Assembly: GCF_025698545.1 (NCBI RefSeq)
Contig: NC_068575.1
Location: 61,637,980 to 61,701,979 of the forward strand
Source: Gossypium raimondii
Lineage: Eukaryota > Streptophyta > Magnoliopsida > Malvales > Malvaceae
Reading direction: 5' to 3'
DNA: 64,000 bases
The notes below the pieces were generated by a model that ran no database searches, was not told the DNA's origin, and worked only from the letters and a program-made list of their open reading frames with translations. Shown here piece by piece: positions 22,926 through 33,009 of the stretch (the first letter of the stretch is position 1; each line of letters opens with the position of its first letter). Position numbers and translations under genes: made by a program.

Positions 22926-25754
22926 TTACTTGGGTCCGCCAAATTTACTCATCATATTTGCAATTACAGGTGCGACTTTGGGATTTGCTTGATGCTTTGC
23001 AAGATTAGCAGGATTCTTCATCACTGCAAAAACCAACAACAAGATCAAGTAACAACCATTGCTCAAATGCATAAAACTCGGTTACGGATAAATAAATTTC
23101 TCGAGAAAATATGAATGGTTTCCTAATCTCCTAATCCGCAATTGCAGTATATGCTTAAAGAAACCCCAATGATGTTCAAACACTATTAAGGCAAACTCGT
23201 TATAAGCATATAAAGATTGGGAAAAAGAACGGAAAAGATATCGAGTGTTGAATTATTCGTTCTTTAACTTCCATGTAGGTTAGAACATGATCATTTGGCA
23301 CAATCACAAAAAAGAATCATCCACATAGCACATATAAGGATAAATGCAAACTCTGTAAATTATCAAAAGTATTAAAGAATAAAGATCAACTAGAACTACA
23401 GGCTTCAAGGAAAATGTATTTGAAATATGGTATAGCAAAATGCCTACCGTCTTGAAGAGCAGCCATGACTTCTGGATCACTAAATGCTGCCATTAATTCA
23501 GGATCCTGGCGGAAAAATATCAACATTAGAAATCACATAAAAGGACAAGCATTTTCTAGATGACCTAAAGAAAGTGAAAAGGAGGGGAAAAAAGAATTGC
23601 ATTAGCACATAAAAAGAAAAAAAACCCAAGCCTGTTTCATCATATACTCACATTCAATATTTTACTGAAATCAACGTTTCCAGGCATCCCACCCGGCATA
23701 CTACCAGGGAAACCACCTGGCATTCCTCCAGGCATTCCACCTGGAAACCCACCAGGCATCTCACTAGGTTTTGTACTGGAGGATGATTGCTCCTGCTTCT
23801 TTGCTTTCTCATATTCAGCCTTGAGCAAAATATGCAATGGAATCAAAGTCAAGAAAGCAATGATATGGTAATGTTAGCAAAGGATGAATAAGAGCAAAAT
23901 TACTTGAGCTTGAGCACGACGATGCCGTCTCTCACGTTCAATAATTCTATCTTCTTTCTCTTTACGCAGTCTATCATACTTCCTACGGTGCTCCTCAATG
24001 CGGTGTGCATTAGGTTCAACCTGTTTAAGCAAAGAAGTCAGCGTGAGCTGTTAAAGCAGGATTTACGCCCAACAACTATAGCCCTGTTACGCATTTTTTA
24101 GTGAATCCGATGCAGCGAAAACAAACATTAGTGGCATAGAATAATACTTCATTTCTATGTCAAAAAAGATGTATATGTACCCCTAGTTATTTTAATTGGA
24201 GAAATCCTCAATGCATCTGATACATCACATTTTGATCAGATCACTCAGTTAAAAATGTAAAAAGAAGAAGCAATACAACTTGGATGAGTTCAGTTAGTTA
24301 GTGCAAGAACACTATATAGACATTCACTTTTGCAAGGAGAAAAAAAATGAAACAGAAAGAGCAAACCTTCTTAAGGGCGCTGTTTATTTCCTCATCGTGA
24401 TCCAACTTTGATGCCAAGCGTAGATCCTTGGCGGCATCTTCCCATTGACCAAGCATTGCTCGTGCAATGCCCCGAGACTTGTAGCCCTTAGCAGAATCTG
24501 GGTTAATCTGCGAGACAAGAATGAGGATAAATATGTCTCATGAATCCATAAAAAATGAGGAAACAAATATGGAACACAATGTTGCTCAGCAAAAGTTCCT
24601 TACATATCAAGCAAGTCAATACATGGTTTAAAATTTACATAATTACCATTTAAGCATTTATCCTTCGAGCATGTGCACACATTCAAACGAAGGCAAACAA
24701 CAATATATGTAAATATATACATACAAACCTCCAAAGCCGCATTGGCATCTCGAATGGCAGCATTTGGCTTTTTCATCTTGATATAAACACTAGCTGAAAC
24801 AGAAAAAAGAACACAAAGCAACCAAATCATTCGAACAAATATAAGAATCTATCTCAATTAAAATTAAATAAAAACAGAGAATGTAAGTAGCTAAATAACA
24901 AAACACTAACCTCGGGTTCCATACATGATTGCCGATGTTGGATTCAGCAAAATCGCCTGTGTCAGATTCTCTATAGCTTCCTCTAACTTCCCTGCAGTAC
25001 GCAGCTTCAGTAAATACAAATTCAATAAAAAAAGAAGAAGACAAAAACATTAATTATAGTGATTCATTTACCTTCAGAAATAGCATCCATGGCTTTGGCT
25101 TTAGCCAACTGCGCAGCATCGCGGTTCTCATCGTTAACCTCCACTGAAGAGTCTCCCATCTACAACACCAAAACACACACACAATTAGACATAACTAAAC
25201 AAACTAAAACGGAAATTAACTGAATAATTGTGAGATGAGATCCTACCTTCTGAGGAGGATCATTATCAGGCTCAACGACATCGCCTTCAAGCTCGATATC
25301 AGATTCAATAATCTCTTCTTCTTCCTCCTCTAAATTAATTTTCTCTCCATCGTCTGCCACTTCCTCGTCACTCTCCTCCATCACATAACTCTTTATAAGT
25401 CAATTTCCTCAGTTTGATCAGTAAATAAGTAAAAAAAAAAGAATGAAAAACACGATTGATGCTAATTAGTATCAAAACGGTTACCGATTTGGAGTCTCCA
25501 GCTTCATGGCCGCAAGCTGAAGATGGGAGATTTGCTCCGAGACTGACAAAACGGTGCCGTTATTTACTTCTTTTTTTCCATTAACGAATAAAAATTAGGA
25601 GCAAAAAATAGATAACGATTGAGTGAATATACCTTTGGAGATAGTCACGGAAGAAGGAGAGTGAAGGGTCGCTTAGAATGGAAGGATTAGCTTTGCACTG
25701 ATCAATGAACTCCTTTAGCTCCTTTAATTTTGCTTCGTCCATTGTTAAATTCAT
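22926..25754 (-). CDS. Hsc70-interacting protein (Hip/ST13, FAM10 family), 11 exons
   Basis: A 379-residue cytosolic co-chaperone that binds the Hsp70 ATPase domain and stabilises its ADP state. Exons: 25754-25633, 25542-25485, 25390-25247, 25159-25072, 24991-24911, 24793-24729, 24507-24367, 24020-23904, 23819-23652, 23505-23448, 23023-22926. Domains in order: an N-terminal dimerisation segment (residues 1-60, [19 protein letters not shown]); an acidic linker ([17 protein letters not shown]); TPR repeats at about 110-230 ([57 protein letters not shown]); a charged helix ([19 protein letters not shown]); a GGMP-type repeat ([15 protein letters not shown]); and a C-terminal DP/STI1 domain, [19 protein letters not shown] to [11 protein letters not shown]. 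The first ATG (25754) gives [10 protein letters not shown]; the in-frame ATG at 25742 (MDEAKLKEL) fits the family start better. Confidence 0.95.
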
Positions 25755-27450
25755 TTTTGCAGAGGTTTTTTTTTTTTTTTTGTTTCAAAACCGAAACAAT
25801 ATAAATAGTACAGAACAGTCGCTGTTCTTCCAGGTCTTTCCACAGGCATTATGCTGAACAAGCTTGGAAAAAGAAAGATTAGATTTAGTTGTTAGTCCCT
25901 GCACTTGTATAGAGTTTGAAATTTAATCCTTATATTTTAAAAGTTAAAAATTCCATCCTCTTACACTTTCAATTTAAATATATTAGTTCAATCATTATCG
26001 TCGTCGTTGGTAGTTTATGTCAAAATTTATCAACTTGTTATGTTTATTTTTTGTTAACTATATGTCACGTCCTATGAGGACTACCTACTTAAAATTCTAA
26101 GTTAAAAAATTATGATAGAAAATACTTACGATTAGGGGCGAAGGGAAAATCATTTTCTGAGGGGCAAGATTGAGTTACATGCGTTTGTGAGAGTTAAAAT
26201 GAAATTTCACCATTATATTAATATATATCTTTATAGTTTTTAAAAAGACTAAAACAAAGTTTTATCATTTTTTAGAGGCTAAACAATAATTTTATCATTT
26301 TATTTACTTAAAGTTTTATAAAATTTCAGAGGCTAAAAGCATAATTTTTTATTTTAGGCCTGCCCCTCCCTTCACCCTTCCTTAAGATTCTAGTGATTAG
26401 GCTCATATTTTTAAATAAAAAAGTAGGAGGACTTAATATTTTAACTTTTAGATATAGGGATTAAATCTTAAATTTTGTCAACATCAAGCACTAATAGCAT
26501 ATATTAACCAAAAGAAAACTATGGGCAAATTTCTTTTCTAATCATTAGTAGTAAATGTTGGCCCAGTATAGGCATGATCTTAAAGTGCAAACAAAATTGT
26601 TTTGTTATAAGATATGATTAAGTTTATTGCTTTATATATAAAGAAAATAAATTTATAATTTATATTTAGAATGTAAATACGATTACTAAATGAGGAAATT
26701 ATTTAATATACTTTATAAAATTTGATTTTTTAATTTAAAAAATTAGTTTCAATGTAAATTATTTATCACCTATTTTGATAGTATCTAACGGCTAATTCAA
26801 TTAATTGTATTAAAATTTTAAGATTATTAATGAGATTGTTCTTTTAAAATTATTGCTTTATTTTATTATATTAAAAATTAAAATTAAAATTGTTTTTTAA
26901 TTTACGTATGGATTATATTTTCACTTATTAAATTATTTATTAAATAAATAACTGATACTTTAATACATGTTTTACATATATAATATAATATATTTTAACT
27001 ATTACACACGATCTAGGTGCATGGAACCGAAAAGAAAATAAACTAGAGTTAATACACTTGAGAAGTCCCTGTATTATTAAATGGATTAATTTAATTCCTA
27101 TATTATTAAAGAGAATTAAATAAGTCCAATTTGTAAGAGAATAAATATTTGTTGTATAAAAATATCTTGAAAATTATTTTTCAATTATAATTTAAGTCCA
27201 AAATAATTTTATTTATCAAATAATAAAAATTTAATTTTATTAAAAAGTAAATATTAACTATTTTCTGTTTTAATTTGATCTTATTTGATCTACTTAATTT
27301 ATCGTTTAATAGTATAGGGATTAATTTGATCAAATTCCTATATAGAGGGACCTCTAACCTACATTCACCAAAAAAACTAGTTTCCCAATAAAATCAAGTC
27401 CTGGAAAATGGAAACGCGTGTGGTGTAGGTTTGTGTGGTAAGTGAATGAG
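25755..27450. other. Divergent promoter region between Hip and GRXS14 with repeats
   Basis: Separates Hip (-) from GRXS14 (+). It contains an inverted-repeat element (25881-26509) with another repeat inserted in it (about 26130-26395). A second terminal-repeat-like sequence spans about 27035-27355, with ends GAAGTCCCTGTATTATTAAA and TATATAGAGGGACCTC. No coding sequence found. Confidence 0.5.
25881..26509. mobile_element. MITE-like element with a nested insertion
   Basis: The left end TTAGTTGTTAGTCCCTGCAC and the right end GCACTAATAGCATATATTAACC are inverted. Adjacent inner arms, TTGAAATTTAATCCTTATA and AGGGATTAAATCTTAAATTT, extend the match. In the middle, from GGGGCGAAGGGAAAATC (about 26135) to GCCCCTCCCTTCACCC (about 26385), lies a second inverted-repeat element, so the outer element is the older. 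Confidence 0.65.
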
Positions 27451-29538
27451 ATGGCTTTGAGGTGTGTAATGGCGGTGTCCTCCCCCTGTTCGCCTGCAAC
27501 TGATGCAGTGGGTCGAAAGGTTTTCTTCTCGAAAACTCTCTCCCAATCGCACCGCACCTTCACTTTTCCTCTTTATTCAACGAACCGGAGCTCTACTGCT
27601 AGGATTGCCCGCTTTCGTTGCTTTTCTTCTGGTACGTCGTCACCTCTATCCCTTCTCAAAATATACTTGCTTGGAATTTTATATTTACCCTTAAATTTCT
27701 CTACAGCAAATCAATTTGTGGATATCCATTGAATTTCATATTCACTATGTTTCTTTTCCTTTTCCATTTTTGATAAAATTGCGATTAGAGACCTGTTTGA
27801 GTATTCAGCAGGACTACTAAATTTGAAATACTGCTGAGAAAACCCATCTTAGTTATCAACTCCTTTGGTCAGGGACGAAGACAAAGGGGGCAGGGCCTTT
27901 GTCCTCCCAAAAATGGTAGATCTGCCATTTAGTCCCTTAAATTTTTATTAAATTACATGTTAGTATAACAGTAAAATGCACTTTGGCCCCCAATAATTTA
28001 TGATTCATCTCTGCCCCCTAAAACAATTTTCTGGTTTCGTCCTTGCCTTTGGTAGCAGAAAGAATATCTTAAAAAAAAAAAAAAAAGAACCACAGCTTTA
28101 ACTTTAGAGAAAGCATACGCCAAAAGATACCCATTTGTTTTTCTTGACTTCCAGGTGCCTTAGGGTAACGATAGCCCTTATATTGTTGTGTTCACTTTAG
28201 ACATGCTTGTTGCATACTTGTGATGAAAGGAGATTAATAGTATCAGCTCATAAGTCAAATATATTTGGGATTAGGATAAATTAATGTAGGCTATGATATG
28301 TAATAACCTTGTTTAGATACTAATGAAGCACTTACATTGTATTAAGTGTAATCATGGATGATTTTATTAACAAAAAGAAGTTTTGTATGTGCAGCCTTAA
28401 CTCCTCAGCTAAAGAATACATTGGATAAAGTGGTGACATCAAACAAGGTGGTTCTTTTCATGAAAGGAACTAAGGACTTCCCACAGTGTGGGTTTTCAAA
28501 TACGGTAGTGCAGATTTTGAATTCTTTGAACGTTCCTTTTGAAACCATAAACATATTAGAGAACGAAATGCTACGTATGGGTCTGAAGGAGTATTCCAGT
28601 TGGCCTACCTTTCCTCAACTTTATATCGAAGGAGAGTTTTTTGGTGGTTGCGATATCACTGTTGGTAAGCTTCTTGTTAATTTCACTTTGCTATTTTTTT
28701 TTAGTATTAAAAAAAAAAAAACTCACTTTCATATGTAAATAAATTGATAAAAGTACCATGGAGGCTTTGTTATGAGGCCATTGTACAAAAAATCAGATTG
28801 CATTTTATTTCCTTTACTTTTAAAATGGGCAAATTAATCCTTGTATGATAGATCAAAAAGCAAACTAGTCTTTTCTGTTAAAAGTTTTATCCATTTAGGG
28901 ACTAATTTGTAGTGTAAAAATGGATGGAGTTTTTAACAGAAGGATTGGTTTGCTCTTTGATCTAATATATAGGGACTAATTTGCTCATTTGTTGAGTAAA
29001 AAAGGTAAATGCAATCCAACTCTTAATATAAGGGCCTTCATGGTACTTTTACCAAATAAATCTGGTTTTAGGCAATTGATTGGTAAAAGAATCATAGAAG
29101 CTCTTGTACTACGAGTCGGATTGCATTTTCTAGCCTCTGTTCAAAAAATGAGTAAATTAGTCCTTGTACGATAAATCAAGGAGCCAATTGGTCATTTTGG
29201 TTTTTGGTCAGTCATGTCAATTTTTAACAAAAAAAGATCAATTTCCTTTTTTACCTAACCTATTGAGATTAATTTGTCTATTTTTTGAGTAGAGCGATAA
29301 AATACAATCTAACTCTTAATACAAGGACTTCCATGATACTTTACTTTTCCTAATGTTTGTTATATATAGCATCGATGATCAATTCATGGATTGTATACAT
29401 TGTTACTTTCTCATTTTAAGAGTAGTTTCTAACATTGTGTTTTGTAAGTATTTTTAATGAATCCTTTCCTTTTTACGTACAGAAGCATATAAAAATGGGG
29501 AATTGCAGGAACTATTGGAGAAGGCGATGTGCTCTTAA
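27451..29538 (+). CDS. Monothiol CGFS glutaredoxin, chloroplast (GRXS14/CXIP1-like)
   Basis: A 168-residue protein. Exons: 27451-27631, 28395-28664, 29483-29538. Residues 1-60 are rich in Ser, Arg and Thr with few acids (MALRCVMAVSSP, RIARFRCFSS), a plastid transit peptide. The mature domain follows: LKNTLDKVVTSNKVVLFMKG, TKDFPQCGFSNTVV with the CGFS active site (Cys about 92), the glutathione-binding region SWPTFPQLYIEGEF and GGCDI. CGFS glutaredoxins bind a glutathione-ligated [2Fe-2S] cluster as dimers and pass it to acceptor proteins in the stroma. The ATG at 27451 is the first in frame. Introns 1 and 2 contain repeat insertions. Confidence 0.95.
27872..28042. mobile_element. Repeat with GGACGAAG ends in GRXS14 intron 1
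   Basis: GGACGAAGACAAAGGGGGCA at the left is answered by GCCCCCTAAAA and TTTCGTCC at the right, as imperfect inverted repeats. The inside carries CATTTAGTCCC and CTTTGGCCCCC motifs. Similar sequences appear at about 26135-26385 and 57340-57570, so this is a family in the window. Confidence 0.6.
28748..29345. mobile_element. Two MITE-like units in tandem in GRXS14 intron 2
   Basis: The unit at 28748-29053 starts TAAAAGTACCATGGAGGC and ends GCCTTCATGGTACTTTTACC. A second unit at 29081-29345 starts TGGTAAAAGAATCATAGAAG and ends ACTTCCATGATACTTTA. Both contain GAGTCGGATTGCATTTT-like and GACTAATTTGCTC-like motifs. Other copies of the family are at 38048-38367, 49202-49460 and 56396-56622. None encodes a protein. 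Confidence 0.8.
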
Positions 29539-30169
29539 TACTTATCTGCATTGAAAAACAGATGTAGTTGTACTTGTTCGTAATTAGCTGATTACTTATT
29601 GTCTCGGCTGGCTTAACTTCTTTTGTGATTGATTTTGTTGGTCTCACATTGGAATTATACAGTTTGTTGTTGGAATAATAAGATAAAAGGAATTAAAATT
29701 TGAACCCCATATTTATCTCCACTTTTTTTTTTCTGGTGCTGCTACTTTTTAGAATTCAAATGGCCTTTTAATTATTAAAATTAGTTTGATCTATTCAAAA
29801 TTTAATTATTATTCTATTCCATATTTTTATTTTATTAATTAATAAATTCAAATATCTAATATGCATTTAAAAGAAAAAAGAAACCAATTAAATCTTAATT
29901 GATATAGACATTATTATTAACATATGAGTACGTATTATTAAATAGATTAATACCACAGGATTGATATAATAACCAACACTGATCAATAACCATGTATAAC
30001 ACCAAACAACAAAGATACAACCTCATTTACGCAACTGACTTAAAATCAGATTTAAATTTATTTCAAATTTTAATCTCTTAAAAATATAATTTTGAATTCG
30101 TAATCTCTAAAGATATAATGACAAAACTAGTACTCTATTTTCTCTGTCTAATTGATATATAACACTTCA
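29539..30169. other. Convergent spacer between GRXS14 and the LTP-like gene
   Basis: Contains the two 3' regions facing each other. AT-rich; no gene or clear repeat recognised. Confidence 0.5.
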
Positions 30170-31879
30170 TCACAGTGCCATAGAGATGGAAAAAAAGAAT
30201 ACGATGGTAACTCCAGTCAATGATATCCTGTCAGCACCTCCATTTTGATCTGCAGATCGTCCTCCTATAAAAATATTAACAAAATTATTATGATATTAAT
30301 AAAAACAAAACTAAATTCGAACCCAATCTCATATTGTACAAGCGGATGTGTTATGCCCAATACACAAATGCCCCTAATTCTTTGAAGTAAATTGGTTCAA
30401 TCAACTTACCAGATTAATATTAATTTAAATTCTAATGTATAGAGATTAGAGAGAGTTTAAATTAACTATTAGTAGTTGATGCAAATAGATTTACATAACT
30501 TGAGGGACTCGACTATAAATAAAAGTTTACTCAACTCAACTTCACTCCACTTGTATCATTTAAATTAGTATTATTACATTTTTTCTTAGTTAAAATATCG
30601 AGTTTGAGGCCGATTGAGTCTTAACTCAGTTGGTATCAACATTATTGCCTATAAAAAAAAAGTGGGTTCGAATGGATTGAAGTGCATTATATTCTTATTT
30701 AACAGTTTGGGAAAAGCTATGAGTAGTTTTAAGCATTGTATCAAAAAATAAATATTAGGAATTATGATATTACACTTATATGGATTCGTAAGAGAAATGA
30801 TTCGATTTTTATATTGTAATTTAATTCGATCTGTAATTTTTGTATTAATTATAAATTCTTCTATCAAAATATTATAATACAGCATTGTTTGGTTCCACTA
30901 AGCAGTTAGACATTAATGAAAATCACTTATTTTCTATAGTTTTCAAGTCAACTTTGAGAACCACATAAAGCAAAAAATTCAAAGTCCAGCTGACAATGGC
31001 ATCACCACCAGCCCCTCTTATTGACATTTATGATAACTTCAAGTATGTGGCCCCAAAATAAAATAAAAACTAAATTAAAGTAAAAATAAATTTTTAGTAG
31101 TAGCTACTAGCTAGTAGGGTTTCATTCACATGTTTTCTGCTGATAGAAATAAAAAAAGAACAAAATAAATATTTAATATTTAATATTATTCAGATTCTTT
31201 TTTGGATTTTAATTTTTTAAATTTAAATATTATTCGATATTTGAAATCTATTAGCAAAATCTAGTTCATTTATGCAAATAAGCATACTTAATTCTTATTT
31301 AATCTTATAATTTTGTTACCTGGTGGGGATGTAGCAGAGCTTGTAGAAGTGCCTGCAGAAATGAGAAGACAGACAGAGAGAGAGAGAGAGCAATTAATTT
31401 ATTAATCGAAATTATAGAAGAAATTAGTATACAGAGATGAACAGCTTTTGAACAAAGACTTCACTTAGAGTAAACGGAAAAATACAAATAAATAAAATGG
31501 TTTTTTTTTTTAAATTCAAACCAAATTTTTATCAAATCAAATTGTATATATGAGTAATTAGAAACTTACTGTTGCTGTTGCAAGCGGTTAGATCAGTAGT
31601 GACGCCGCATTCACGAGTGACATTGAGAGCTTGCGCGGTGGAGATGTTCAAAGAAGCAAAAACTTTAGGGTCTTTGTAGAGGTTACAAAGGCAGGAAAGA
31701 TCGTTGGCTACCTCTTCCTTGATCGGGTTACAACAGTCGTCTTGAGGTTTGATGGTGGTGTTTAGGATGTAACGAGAACAAGACACTAGCTTTGCCGCGC
31801 AAGTTGCTTGCGCGTCCGTAACGGTTGCCGCCGTCGACACCGCAACCAGGAGAACCGCCATGATCATGAGGTTAGCCAT
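30170..31879 (-). CDS. GPI-anchored lipid-transfer-like protein (LTPG type)
   Basis: A 145-residue secreted protein. Exons: 31879-31570, 31352-31320, 30264-30170. The signal peptide covers about residues 1-23 (MANLMIMAVLLVAVSTAATV). The mature part has the eight-cysteine pattern C-C-CC-CxC-C-C, visible as ATCAAKLVSC, QDDCCNP, LSCLC, TREC and TAC. N-glycosylation sequons NTT, NIS and NVT are present. After the last Cys comes a Ser/Thr/Pro stretch (STSTSSATSPPG). A C-terminal hydrophobic tail (SLTGVTIVFFFSISMAL) is typical of GPI attachment, so it probably sits on the outer face of the plasma membrane or wall. LTPGs bind lipids and support cuticle and wall functions. The ligand cannot be told from sequence. 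The 33-base middle exon is small but keeps frame and sequence type. Confidence 0.88.
30610..30740 (+). mobile_element. tRNA-derived SINE-like fragment in LTPG intron 2
   Basis: TCTTAACTCAGTTGGTATC resembles an A box and GTGGGTTCGAATGGATTG a B box, in the spacing of a tRNA-derived SINE head. A degraded segment follows (GTGCATTATATTC, AAGCATTGTATC). No 3' tail could be defined, so only a part is claimed. Confidence 0.55.
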
Positions 31880-33009
31880 TTTGGGGGTTTGTGAAATTCA
31901 ATTAGACTCCGCGTTGTTTTGATTTTCCTTAGCTGCTAAGTTTTGGCTTAAAATGAAAACAAAATCCCTATTTTACCTGTTTCTGTAATTAATAGTAAAG
32001 ATGTCCGGGCTGGACCGGAACTCCAATAATTTCAAAAAGGATCTGTTTGTGCTGACCTCAGCAGTACATCATTGAAAAATGGTTAGCGACTAGCGAGGGT
32101 TTTTTTAACTAATATAATAATAAATTTAATCTTCAATATCTATATATTATCAATTTAATTTTAATTTTAAATAATTTAATAAATTTAGTCATATAAATGA
32201 GTTATTTTTATCCTTAACTTATAATTAAATATAAATATGATTAAATCATTATTTTATATTATAAAAGGTGCAAAATATATTATAAAATATTATAAAAATA
32301 ATAAATTTAACTCTCCACATTGTTACATTGTAATCTTGTAAAGTTATAACTTATAAGCTTCGTGTCGGAGTTTATCTGTGTCAACTGCCAAGGTTCTCAT
32401 TATTTATGGTGTGGTAACCATTTAATTTTATGTGTTTAAGGATTAGATTATTAGAGTTGTTAAATGAAAAGAGTTAAATTTATTAAATTATTTAGAATTA
32501 GAATCAAATTGATAGAATATATAAATATTGAAGACTAAATGTGTTATTATACTAGTTAGAAAAAAGGCGAAAGAATCACTTATGTTAACCGTTTAACAAA
32601 GATTGACCAAAACAAAAATAATCTAAAACATTAGTGATGAAATTAAAAATTTCTCTAATTTGATGACAAAAATGGAAACACACTAATAGTTGGGTGGCTA
32701 ATTATAAAGTTTGCCCAAAAAATAAATGGAAGGCCCAATGCTGCTCTAGATCGTTAATCATAGCCCAAATGCAACGATCCCTCGTTAATGCTGAAGAGAG
32801 AGCTGAAAAACCCATACCGTACAAAGACCAAATCCATTTGCTCCCGCCACTACCCAACAAATCCACCATAACTGAACTGCAAAAAAGAAAAGAAAAATTA
32901 TAAATGCACTAATTCTAACGGATAAGACGCCATCAACACATCTTCAAAGAACCCCCAAAAAGAAAACCAGACGCAGTAAAAAGAAGCTTCTATCAAAGTG
33001 CCATTAACA
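31880..33009. other. Divergent spacer between the LTP-like gene and the 33 kb gene
   Basis: AT-rich intergenic DNA. About 32110-32350 and 32440-32560 contain ATTTAGTC/TAAATTTAATC motifs common in the local repeats, but ends could not be set. No gene seen. Confidence 0.4.

Noticed and set aside
30610-30740. A working tRNA gene
   Set aside because: A- and B-box-like words are present but the cloverleaf cannot be closed. SINE fragment is the better reading.
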